A stretch of DNA of 58,145 nt from Bacteroidales bacterium. Its GTDB lineage: Bacteria; Bacteroidota; Bacteroidia; Bacteroidales; UBA932. Position 1 is the first letter of the stretch. Each line of letters begins with the position of its first letter. Shown one piece after another: positions 7,388-15,793 of the stretch. Below the pieces are notes generated by a model, which did not search any database, was not told the origin of the DNA, and worked only from the letters and a program-made list of their open reading frames with translations. Both the position numbers and the translations under genes were made by a program. The DNA lies in NCBI GenBank assembly GCA_015060335.1, contig SUYR01000019.1, positions 1-58,145 on the forward strand, read 5' to 3'.

Positions 7388-8545
7388 ATGGAACAGATAA
7401 ATATTTTTTCCGGCAAAAAGACGATAAGCCATATTCTTGTGGAGAACGGATTGGATGGCCTCTCCGTGGCGCTTGGAACATATGACAGAGTCTATGTGGT
7501 CATGGATAATGCTGTAGCCATGTGCTGCCCGGCTGCCGGACAGATTGCGGAAATACTGAATGCCAGATCGATTCCCGGAATGCTCGTTGAGGCGCACGAG
7601 TCCACCAAGACAATGGATACTGTGATGACCATATGCTCATGGCTTCTCGAACAGGGTGCGGACAGGGACGCGCTTGTGGTAGCAGTAGGAGGCGGCATAA
7701 CCTCAGATATGGTCGGATTCGCAGCATCCATCTATAAGAGGGGAGTGCGTTTTGCCTATGTGCCTACTACATTGCTTTCTCAGGTTGATGCGGCCATTGG
7801 CGGAAAGACCGGAGTTAACTTCGAGAGGTACAAGAATATTCTCGGTGTCATACGTCAGCCTGAATTCACATATATATGCCCCCAGCTGCTTGTAAGCCTG
7901 TCTGAAAGGGATTTTCTTTCGGGTGTAGCAGAGATGCTGAAGACATTCATCATTGAGGATAATGAGAATTATTATGATGCGGTAGGACTGCTTTCCGATA
8001 TGAATATGGAGCATTGCAGCCGCATGTCAGCAGGAGAGGATGAAGTGGAATCATGGCAGGAATGCGTAGAGAAATATTCAGGCGAACTTCTCAAGCTGAT
8101 ATGTGAAGCAGCAAAGGTAAAGGCCGGAGTTGTGTCTCGTGATCAGTATGAAAAGGACGAACGCAGAAAGCTCAATCTCGGACATACATTCGCGCATGCC
8201 ATAGAGACTCTTGCACAACGCAGACCTGACGGAAATGATGTGACTCATGGTGAAGCGGTTGCGATGGGAATCTTACTTGCTGCAGAGCTTTCCGAGAGAT
8301 ATGCAAAACAGGATGAAGCCTGGATGGAAATATGTGATTATGACCTTCATAAACGCCTTACTGATGATTTTCTTTCCATAGGTCTGCCTGTAAATTGCCC
8401 GTATCGTATTGAGGATATGGCTGAGGTGATGAAGAAAGACAAGAAGGCGGAAGCCGGGAAGGTGCACTTTGTTCTTCCTGCCGCAGTGGGCGATGTCCGT
8501 ATAGTGGACTTTACTGTTGATGAAATCCTTTCCCTTATGGCCTGA
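7388..8545 (+). CDS. aroB: 3-dehydroquinate synthase
   Basis: AroB (385 aa) converts DAHP to 3-dehydroquinate, the second step of the shikimate pathway, in the cytoplasm using NAD and a divalent metal. The NAD-binding glycine motif VVAVGGGITSDMVGFAAS, the PTTLLSQVDAAIGGKTGVN block with conserved Asp and Lys, and the metal-binding His regions (NLGHTFAHAIE, THGEAVAMGI) are all visible. It is slightly longer than the common 350-370 residues because of an acidic insert near residue 215. It starts a same-strand run aroB, aroD-aroA fusion, aroC, with 50 bases to the next gene. Confidence 0.95.
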   Translation: MEQINIFSGKKTISHILVENGLDGLSVALGTYDRVYVVMDNAVAMCCPAAGQIAEILNARSIPGMLVEAHESTKTMDTVMTICSWLLEQGADRDALVVAVGGGITSDMVGFAASIYKRGVRFAYVPTTLLSQVDAAIGGKTGVNFERYKNILGVIRQPEFTYICPQLLVSLSERDFLSGVAEMLKTFIIEDNENYYDAVGLLSDMNMEHCSRMSAGEDEVESWQECVEKYSGELLKLICEAAKVKAGVVSRDQYEKDERRKLNLGHTFAHAIETLAQRRPDGNDVTHGEAVAMGILLAAELSERYAKQDEAWMEICDYDLHKRLTDDFLSIGLPVNCPYRIEDMAEVMKKDKKAEAGKVHFVLPAAVGDVRIVDFTVDEILSLMA

Positions 8546-8595
8546 CCTTCGTTCACACCGGACCGGTCTGTCATTCTGAAAAACATAAACGAACT

Positions 8596-10686
8596 ATGAT
8601 CTGTACAACAATAATAAATAAAGACCTCAAGGGTATTCTCGCTGCTCTTGAATCCTGTGAGATGGCAGAAATACGCCTTGACAGCTGTGACCTTTCCATG
8701 AAGGACATAGAAGAGGTTTTCTCTTCTGATGTCCCATTGGTGGCAACATGCAGGATAGCTGAACTTATGACTGGCGAGCCGTCCCTTCAGGATCCGTCCA
8801 TGTCGGAGCAAAGCCGTGAATTCAAGGCAATGCAGATTGCTGAGAAAAAACTCATCCGTGCTATTGAGGCAGGTGCACGCTATGTGGATGTGGAGATAGA
8901 AGTGCAGAAACAGATGTCAAAAAGGATAAGGAATACCGCACATGAAAACGGAACTATATTCCTGAGGTCATATCATGATTTTTCCGGAACTGGTAGTGTC
9001 GATCAGCTGCGAAGTATGGTGGAGAACTGCAGATATCATGGAGCTGACATGGTGAAGCTTGTCACCACGGCACATTCTCAGGAGGATGTGGATAGGGTAA
9101 TGTCTCTTTATGAGTGGTGCAGGACAGAGGCCGGCAATGGTGTGGAGGCTCTTGCTGACGGCGGGCTGATAGCATTCTGCATGGGAGAAGAGGGTAAACA
9201 GTCCCGTATCGAATGCCTGAAAAAAGGAGCTCCCTATACTTACGCTGCACTTTCAGCAGAAGAGGCTGCGGCTCCGGGACAGTGGCCGGCAGCGGAAATG
9301 GCAGAAAAGGTGTATGGTAATCATAAGTTCGTCAATTCGGATCCGCTGGTGATGCCGGTTTCCAAAAGTTATGCTCAGAGAGCTATAATTGCCGCAGCTC
9401 TTGCCGATGGGGAGTCTCACCTCAAAGGATATACTTCATGCGGTGATAACGAGTCAGCGTTGAAGGTGGCGCAGATGCTTGGAGCGGAGGTTAGGCGAGA
9501 TGGCAGTGAGCTGATAATCAATGGTATATCGGCTTCTCTGGGATGTCTGGACAAATCGGAACTTCATGTAGGTGAATCAGGACTTCTGACCAGGGTAATG
9601 ATACCTGTAATGACACAACTATGTCCTGAGAAGGTTACATTTACCGGTGAAAAGACTTTACCGGGACGTCCTCTTACAGGAGCAAAGGAGATCCTTGAAA
9701 TACTTGGAGCGGAATCATACAATTGCAGTCAGGAGTCATTGGAAGTCATGGAGGGTGATGATTGCCTTCGTATTCCTCTTGCCGTCAGAGGACCGCTCAA
9801 ACCTGGAAGGGCAGATATATCAGGCAAGCATGGATCTCAGCTCATATCAGGTCTTCTTATGGCATTGCCGTTTGCCGAGCGCAATTCAAATCTGGTAGTA
9901 CACGAGCCGAAGAGTATTCCATATATGTTCATTACCCTTGAGATTCTCAAGAAATTCGGCATAAAGATCGGTAACGAGATGTTGGGAGGACGTGATTTCC
10001 TTGAATCGAACGGGGACTGGTCACTTTGTACTGAAATGGTATTCAAGGTGAAGGGTGGTCAGAAATTCAAGGCAGCAGATATCGACCTCGAGGGCGACTG
10101 GAGTGCCGCTGCTAATTTCCTTGTAGCAGGTGCGATTTTCGGAAAAGCTGAGTTGTCAGGACTGGATACGACTTCGCTACAGGCCGATCTTTGCGTAATG
10201 GATATACTCATGGATGCAGGAGCGAGTCTTTCTCAGCTTGATGGTGATAAAGGAAATATAACAGTACAGCGTGCCCCTTTGAAGGCGTTCAATGTGGATG
10301 CTTCCAATTGCCCGGACCTTTTCCCGATAATTTCTGTCTTGGCTGCATTCTGTCAGGGTACAAGCCGTCTTGAGGGAGTAGGCAGACTTGCCAACAAGGA
10401 AAGCAACAGGGCAAAGGCAATCATCGGGATGCTTACTCAGATGGGAGTGAAGGCTTCGGTGGAAGATGATGAAATGGTGATTGAAGGACATTCTCTTACA
10501 GAGCGTATTCTCAATTCAAATATGCTCAAGGGAGGTAGCTATACATCATGCCATGATCATAGAATGGTGATGGCTCTCAAAGTAGCTTCGCTTGGAGCGG
10601 ACAGCCCGATTGTAATCGATGATGAGGAATGTGTCGGCAAATCATTCCCACAGTTTCATGAAATATTTGACATACTTGTAAAATGA
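8596..10686 (+). CDS. Fused type I 3-dehydroquinate dehydratase and EPSP synthase
   Basis: A single open frame of 696 codons carries two shikimate enzymes. Residues 1 to about 240 are a type I dehydroquinase (AroD, step 3), with AEIRLD, the catalytic His127 in RSYHDF and the Schiff-base Lys154 in MVKLVTTA. Residues from about 245 on are 5-enolpyruvylshikimate-3-phosphate synthase (AroA, step 6). They show MPVSKSYAQRA with Lys257, GESGLLTR, GSQLISGLLMALP, the Asp in NCPDLFPII, and HRMVMALK plus VGKSFPQF near the C-terminus. The frame is uninterrupted through the junction, so the fusion is not a sequencing split. The two domains catalyse non-consecutive steps. The stop overlaps the start of aroC by 4 bases (ATGA), implying coupled translation. 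Confidence 0.93.
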   Translation: MICTTIINKDLKGILAALESCEMAEIRLDSCDLSMKDIEEVFSSDVPLVATCRIAELMTGEPSLQDPSMSEQSREFKAMQIAEKKLIRAIEAGARYVDVEIEVQKQMSKRIRNTAHENGTIFLRSYHDFSGTGSVDQLRSMVENCRYHGADMVKLVTTAHSQEDVDRVMSLYEWCRTEAGNGVEALADGGLIAFCMGEEGKQSRIECLKKGAPYTYAALSAEEAAAPGQWPAAEMAEKVYGNHKFVNSDPLVMPVSKSYAQRAIIAAALADGESHLKGYTSCGDNESALKVAQMLGAEVRRDGSELIINGISASLGCLDKSELHVGESGLLTRVMIPVMTQLCPEKVTFTGEKTLPGRPLTGAKEILEILGAESYNCSQESLEVMEGDDCLRIPLAVRGPLKPGRADISGKHGSQLISGLLMALPFAERNSNLVVHEPKSIPYMFITLEILKKFGIKIGNEMLGGRDFLESNGDWSLCTEMVFKVKGGQKFKAADIDLEGDWSAAANFLVAGAIFGKAELSGLDTTSLQADLCVMDILMDAGASLSQLDGDKGNITVQRAPLKAFNVDASNCPDLFPIISVLAAFCQGTSRLEGVGRLANKESNRAKAIIGMLTQMGVKASVEDDEMVIEGHSLTERILNSNMLKGGSYTSCHDHRMVMALKVASLGADSPIVIDDEECVGKSFPQFHEIFDILVK

Positions 10687-11711
10687 ATACATTCGGAAGA
10701 AAGTTCAGAGTCTCCATTTTCGGAGAGTCGCATGGCGAATTGATAGGAGCGGTCATTGATGGAGTGCCTGCAGGGCTTGAGCTGTGCGAGGAAGATTTCC
10801 AGACGGATATCCTCAGACGCAAAAGCGGTGCGAAAGGTACAACTCCACGTATTGAAGCAGATCTGCCGTCTATAGTCAGCGGAATATTCGAGGGCCATAC
10901 TACAGGTGCTCCTCTCACAATTATATTTCGGAATACAAACACCCATTCATCAGACTATAGTCTGTTCTCCGCAATGCCGCGTCCGGGTCATGCAGACCTT
11001 ACTGCAGCCCTCAAATGGGATGACTGTCAGGATCCTCGAGGCGGCGGACATTTTTCGGGAAGACTTACCTTGCCGATTGTAGCCGCCGGTGTTGTAGCGA
11101 AGAAGATGCTCTCAGATCTTACTATTCTGGATGAAACTCCTTGTAATGACATACATGCGGATATCATCGAACTTGGTGGCATACCTCGCCCGGCTGATAC
11201 TCCGGACGGAGAGCAGCCACAGGCATGGCGACAGGCGATCGATCAGGTTGTCAAGGAAGGTGACAGTCTCGGAGCGATAGTGGAATGTACGGTTCCTGAT
11301 ATCGATCCAGGTTATGGCGAGCCTTTCTGGGACAGCGTGGAATCATGTCTAGCTCATGCGGTCTTTGCCATACCGGGAGTGCGAGGCATAGAGTTCGGTG
11401 ATGGCTTCAAGGCTGCAGCTATGAAGGGCTCTGAGCATAACGATCCTATAACTGAAAGCGGAAGACCTTCAAAAAATGGTGCCGGAGGAATCAACGGTGG
11501 TATCACAAACGGTGCTCCAATATGTTTCAGAGTAGCATTCAAGCCTACTTCAAGCATACGTAAGGCGCAGCAGACATATAATTTTGAGAAAGGGGAAATG
11601 GATTCTCTTGAGGTCCCAGGACGCCATGATGTATGCTTTGCCTTAAGGGCTCCTGTAGTTGTAGAGGCTATGACTGCGATAGTGCTTGCAGACCTTGTGA
11701 GTCTACGATAA
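10683..11711 (+). CDS. aroC: Chorismate synthase
   Basis: AroC (342 aa) makes chorismate from EPSP using reduced FMN, the last step of the shikimate pathway. The N-terminal signature is clear (GRKFRVSIFGESHGE), as are the central RPGHADL and DPRGGGHFSGR blocks and the FMN-site region GDGFKAAAMKGSEHND. Its start overlaps the stop of the AroD-AroA gene by 4 bases. The cluster lacks aroE and aroK, which must lie elsewhere. Its FMN need is a chemical link to the flavin-regulated gene upstream, but an intervening terminator argues against co-regulation. Confidence 0.95.
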   Translation: MNTFGRKFRVSIFGESHGELIGAVIDGVPAGLELCEEDFQTDILRRKSGAKGTTPRIEADLPSIVSGIFEGHTTGAPLTIIFRNTNTHSSDYSLFSAMPRPGHADLTAALKWDDCQDPRGGGHFSGRLTLPIVAAGVVAKKMLSDLTILDETPCNDIHADIIELGGIPRPADTPDGEQPQAWRQAIDQVVKEGDSLGAIVECTVPDIDPGYGEPFWDSVESCLAHAVFAIPGVRGIEFGDGFKAAAMKGSEHNDPITESGRPSKNGAGGINGGITNGAPICFRVAFKPTSSIRKAQQTYNFEKGEMDSLEVPGRHDVCFALRAPVVVEAMTAIVLADLVSLR

Positions 11712-11757
11712 AATGGCATGATGTGTGATACGGCTCAGGTTATCCCATATCAGTTTT

Positions 11758-13287
11758 ATGAAAATCAAATCAGCATATGCTTTACCGCTTGCCGCAGCAG
11801 GTCTGTCAGCCTGTGGCAACTGCGTGTCTGATGACCGCCCGAATATCCTTTTCATTATGACCGATGACCATACGACTCAGGCGATGTCGTGCTATGAAGG
11901 TGCATTGGCAGAGACACCAAATATGGACAGGCTCGCCCGGGAGGGCATACGTCTGGATAACTGTTATGCTACGAATGCGCTTTCAGGTCCGTCAAGAGCA
12001 TGTATTCTGACGGGAAAACTGAGTCATGAAAACGGTTTCAAGGATAATTCAAGTGTTTTCGACGGTTCCCAACAGACCTTTCCGAAGTTGCTTCAGGATG
12101 CGGGCTATACTACAGGAGTTGTCGGCAAATGGCATCTGATATCCCAGCCCGAAGGTTTCGATCATTGGAGCATCCTCACCGGCCAGCATGAGCAGGGAGA
12201 CTATTACAATCCTGATTTCAATGAAAACGGACAGAAAACTACAGAACAGGGATATGTTACGGATGTAATAACTGACAAGGCTATTGAATTCATGGATTCG
12301 GCAGATGGTCCTTTCATGCTTATGTGTCATCATAAGGCGCCACATCGCAACTGGATGCCGGCTCCAAGACATCTGGGCATGTATAATGATACTGTCTTTC
12401 CCGAACCTGCCACACTTCTTGACGATTATTCCGGAAGGGGAGAGGCTGCCCGTACTCAGGATATGTCAATCGCAGAGACATTGACGGAAGACTGGGATCT
12501 CAAGTTGCTTTCAAGGGACGAAATTCTTTCGACCCGAAATAATCTGCGGGATGTATATCTGCGTATGCCTGAGCCTGTGCAGCATAAGTGGGACAGTGTA
12601 TATGCACCGAGAATAGCAGAATATCGCAGCGGTACTCTCAAGGGCAATGATCTTACAAGGTGGAAGTATCAGCAGTATATGCGGGATTATCTTGCCACAG
12701 TCAAGAGCGTTGATGAAAGTATCGGTACTATTCTGGACTATCTCGAAAAATCCGGGAAGCTGGACAATACTATTATTGTATATACTTCCGACCAAGGATT
12801 CTTTCTCGGAGAGCATGGCTGGTTTGACAAGCGTTTCATGTATGAGGAGTGCCAGAGAATGCCGCTGCTGATACGCTATCCGAAGGAAATCAAGCCGGGC
12901 AGTACTTCAGATGCAATATGCATGAACATAGACTTCGCTCCTACCTTCCTGGATTATGCTGACGCGGAAATCCCGTCCGATATGCAGGGCGAGTCGTTCA
13001 GGAAGGTGCTGGGAGGTGATATTCCTGATGACTGGAGGGATGCTGCATATTATCACTATTATGAGTATCCGGCAGAGCACATGGTCAAACGCCATTATGG
13101 TATCCGCACGGATGACTATAAACTCATGCATTTCTACAACGATATCGACCAATGGGAAATGTATGACCTGAACGCTGATCCTCAGGAAATGAATAATGTT
13201 TATGATGACCCAGCCTATGCTTCCATCCGTGAACAGCTGCATGAGAAGCTTGAAATGGTCCAAGAAAAATATAATGATCCAATTTAA
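11758..13287 (+). CDS. Lipoprotein sulfatase, serine-type active site
   Basis: This is a 509-aa sulfatase of the S1 (formylglycine) family. I chose the ATG at 11758 because it opens a lipoprotein signal peptide ending LAAAGLSAC. Metal ligands sit in NILFIMTDDH (about residues 29-38). The modification motif is Ser76-Gly-Pro-Ser-Arg followed by ACILTGK, so the formylglycine precursor is Ser rather than Cys, which fits an anaerobe with a radical-SAM maturase (none in this window). Further S1 landmarks are GVVGKWHL, YTSDQGFFLGEHGWFDKRFMYEE and the C-terminal KLMHFYNDIDQWEMYDL. It resembles N-acetylglucosamine-6-sulfatases and iduronate-type enzymes, but the exact subfamily is uncertain. It is 5 bases upstream of an SGNH hydrolase and probably co-transcribed, suggesting joint removal of sulfate and ester decorations. 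Confidence 0.88.
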   Translation: MKIKSAYALPLAAAGLSACGNCVSDDRPNILFIMTDDHTTQAMSCYEGALAETPNMDRLAREGIRLDNCYATNALSGPSRACILTGKLSHENGFKDNSSVFDGSQQTFPKLLQDAGYTTGVVGKWHLISQPEGFDHWSILTGQHEQGDYYNPDFNENGQKTTEQGYVTDVITDKAIEFMDSADGPFMLMCHHKAPHRNWMPAPRHLGMYNDTVFPEPATLLDDYSGRGEAARTQDMSIAETLTEDWDLKLLSRDEILSTRNNLRDVYLRMPEPVQHKWDSVYAPRIAEYRSGTLKGNDLTRWKYQQYMRDYLATVKSVDESIGTILDYLEKSGKLDNTIIVYTSDQGFFLGEHGWFDKRFMYEECQRMPLLIRYPKEIKPGSTSDAICMNIDFAPTFLDYADAEIPSDMQGESFRKVLGGDIPDDWRDAAYYHYYEYPAEHMVKRHYGIRTDDYKLMHFYNDIDQWEMYDLNADPQEMNNVYDDPAYASIREQLHEKLEMVQEKYNDPI

Positions 13288-13292
13288 TATCT

Positions 13293-14090
13293 ATGAAGAA
13301 AATTATGATTTTTTTGCTGCTGTTGATCTCGGTAGCGGCAAACGCTTTTGAGCATCCATGGAAGTCCATGAGAGTGGTTTATCTCGGAGATTCCATCACT
13401 GATCCAAGAACAACTGCCAGCGAGAAGGACTACTGGTCTTATCTGCACGACTGGCTGGATGCCACTCCATATGTATTTGGAAGAGGTGGACATCAGTGGA
13501 CGAATATCCTCTCTCAGGCGGATAAGATGAGGCAGCAGATAGGTGATGAGTTCGATGCCATCATGATTTTTGTCGGAACGAATGATTATAATGCTGGTGT
13601 GCCGATAGGGGAATGGTTTACAGAGAAGAAGGATACTGTCAATGCCAACGGAAAAATGGTGGAAAGAGTCCGCCGTACTCCTGTATTTGACAATTCCACA
13701 TATCGAGGACGTATCAATTTTGTTCTGGATAGTCTCAAGAGGACATATCCTGCCAAGCAGATAGTGATGCTGACGCCTATACATAGGGCTTATGCACGTT
13801 TCAGCAGAGGAAATGTACAGCCGGACGAATGCTATCAGAACTCATGTGGAGAATATCTGGATGCCTATATAGAATCCATCAAGGAAGCTTCTGCACTGTG
13901 GTCAGTACCGGTAATAGATCTCTACTCTCTCAGTGGACTTTATCCTATGCATGCCCAGCAGCAGGGTCTTTATGTACCTGGTGGTGATGATAATCTGCAT
14001 CCCAATGAAGAAGGAAACCGCCGCATGGCATTGTGCCTCTATTACCAGCTTCTGACTCTTCCGTGCCGGATGGATGGCCAACCATCGTAG
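13293..14090 (+). CDS. Secreted SGNH/GDSL-family hydrolase
   Basis: This is a 265-aa hydrolase with signal peptide MKKIMIFLLLLISVAANA. Block I is VYLGDSITD with the nucleophile Ser, the Gly block is FGRGGHQW, block III is IFVGTNDYN, and the C-terminal Asp/His pair sits in GDDNLHPNEEG. It is larger than the SGNH protein at 3874 and not its close copy. It starts 5 bases after the sulfatase stop, so the two form an operon. A carbohydrate-esterase role is plausible but not shown. It converges with the minus-strand utilisation locus, 25 bases away. Confidence 0.83.
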   Translation: MKKIMIFLLLLISVAANAFEHPWKSMRVVYLGDSITDPRTTASEKDYWSYLHDWLDATPYVFGRGGHQWTNILSQADKMRQQIGDEFDAIMIFVGTNDYNAGVPIGEWFTEKKDTVNANGKMVERVRRTPVFDNSTYRGRINFVLDSLKRTYPAKQIVMLTPIHRAYARFSRGNVQPDECYQNSCGEYLDAYIESIKEASALWSVPVIDLYSLSGLYPMHAQQQGLYVPGGDDNLHPNEEGNRRMALCLYYQLLTLPCRMDGQPS

Positions 14091-14115
14091 CCTTCGCGCC
14101 CTAACATCCTGTCTG

Positions 14116-15786
14116 TCAGTGATTTGTGCTATATGCCTGCTCCCCAAAGTACGCAGGCGTTGGGTGTAAGTGGCTGATTGTCATATGAATGTCGTCGATG
14201 TTCACGGTAAGGCCTGCGTGTCCCCATGCTCCGAAGAACAGTTCAATCTCGGTGTTGTAGCCTGAGTTGAATTCCACACGGATCTCTGTCCACTGGTCCG
14301 GATTCAGAGGGATTGCCTTGTCCTTGACACCACCGACCGGCAGTCTGGCTCCGAGATATGCCTTTTCATAGCCTGAGAGGCTTGATTTTGCATATCCTGT
14401 GATTACATAGTCGGTGTTCTTGTGGACGATGATCTTCTGGGTACATGCGTCTTTCCAGACTCCCTCGTCCTTGTTTGTCAGTTTGCAGGATACCTTTCCT
14501 CCGTGTGCATCGTATGAAGTGGAGGCATGAGGCGCTTCCCACAATGTCTTGTAATTGATGCTTTCTGTAGGTTCGTTCTCGAAGCCTCCTTCCCATACCA
14601 TGTTGAATCCGTCGGCATCCGCCCTCAGTTTTGCATGATAGAGGAATATATGCCATGTGTCATATGTCACGGAAGCATCAGATGTGACGGTGGACGATAC
14701 AAACCAGAAATCCCTTCCGTCGCAGAACCAAGGATGGATTGAAGGACCGTAGGTGTCATTGAGGATAATCTTTTCGCCGCTCCATTCGCCTTCAGGAGAT
14801 GCGGCGTCGCGGTAGACGAGTTTGCGCTGGTTCACCGACAGATACAGCATTATCCATCTTTTATAATAACTGTTATATCTGACTGAAAATTCGGAGACAT
14901 GACCGTTGGTCACCGGGGCAGCCTGACTCTCGTCCTTAACCCATGCCTTTCCGTTCCAGTATTCATATTCGTTTTTGTCCAGAACCTTCTCCTGTGCCAC
15001 GCGTGCCACATGCACCTTTTCATGCCTTCCGGACTTGGTGCCCCACATATATACCGTGCCTTCATGGACTTCATATGCTATCTGCACGAAGTTGCTCGTT
15101 CCGTCCCACTTCACTCCCGAACGTGTCCATGTGTCACCGAAGTCATCTGAATATACGATTTCGCTGTAATTGCATGTCCAGTAGTCGTTTTCGCCAGTCG
15201 GCTTCCAGTTGTTGACGCTCATGTAGTTAATATACTGGCGCCTTGAACTTCCCTCAGGTACGGACATTCCGCCCGTCGGAATGCAGGTTATCTCATAATC
15301 TGATCCGTCAGGATGCTGCCCGGTCTTCTGGCGGGATGTGATTATTTCCATCCTCTTGTCCTTGCCTTCGTCCCACAACATGGAATCATAGTACAATCCG
15401 TCGTCCAGATTCCTGTCTCTGGTTATCGCTACGGCATTTGAGAGCCAGTCTCCGCCTCTGTTGTTGAAATTGTCGCCGAACACTGCCCATACCGTACCGT
15501 CTCCGGCATCCCACATATTGCCGAAATCTGTCGATGACATTCCGAATCTCTTGAGGGTGTTGTTGGGGTTCGGAAGATCCTCGCCCTTTGGAGTCATACC
15601 CACGACTCTGGCGACCTTTCTTACATTGACGGCTTCAATCGAAAGAACATCTTCACCACCTTCGACGAGGGCAAATTCGTCGTCAGTATTGTTGTCTGTA
15701 TTTCCCGTACCGCCATTTGGCTGAGGTGTCTCTTCGCATGAGACGGCAATGCATGCTGCAAGAAGAAGCAGATAAATCTTTTTCAT
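14116..15786 (-). CDS. DUF4185-type lipoprotein with C-terminal carbohydrate-binding domain
   Basis: This 556-aa lipoprotein (MKKIYLLLLAACIAVSC) is the last gene of the utilisation locus. Residues about 50-400 look like a DUF4185 five-bladed propeller. They include the acidic blocks MSSTDFGNMWDAGDG and WAVFGDNFN and repeated blade motifs such as YSDDFGDTWTRSG, and end near LVYRDAASPEGEWSG. The DUF4185 family includes endo-D-arabinanases (GH183), and the acidic residues in these blocks could be catalytic. Residues about 400-550 form a beta-sandwich carbohydrate-binding module starting at DGFNMVWEGGFENE. The gene begins 7 bases after the sensor kinase stop. It shares both domains, in opposite order, with the protein at 18587. 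Enzyme activity is inference; a binding role is the alternative. Confidence 0.7.
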   Translation of the reverse strand: MKKIYLLLLAACIAVSCEETPQPNGGTGNTDNNTDDEFALVEGGEDVLSIEAVNVRKVARVVGMTPKGEDLPNPNNTLKRFGMSSTDFGNMWDAGDGTVWAVFGDNFNNRGGDWLSNAVAITRDRNLDDGLYYDSMLWDEGKDKRMEIITSRQKTGQHPDGSDYEITCIPTGGMSVPEGSSRRQYINYMSVNNWKPTGENDYWTCNYSEIVYSDDFGDTWTRSGVKWDGTSNFVQIAYEVHEGTVYMWGTKSGRHEKVHVARVAQEKVLDKNEYEYWNGKAWVKDESQAAPVTNGHVSEFSVRYNSYYKRWIMLYLSVNQRKLVYRDAASPEGEWSGEKIILNDTYGPSIHPWFCDGRDFWFVSSTVTSDASVTYDTWHIFLYHAKLRADADGFNMVWEGGFENEPTESINYKTLWEAPHASTSYDAHGGKVSCKLTNKDEGVWKDACTQKIIVHKNTDYVITGYAKSSLSGYEKAYLGARLPVGGVKDKAIPLNPDQWTEIRVEFNSGYNTEIELFFGAWGHAGLTVNIDDIHMTISHLHPTPAYFGEQAYSTNH

Positions 15787-15793
15787 CGTATTG

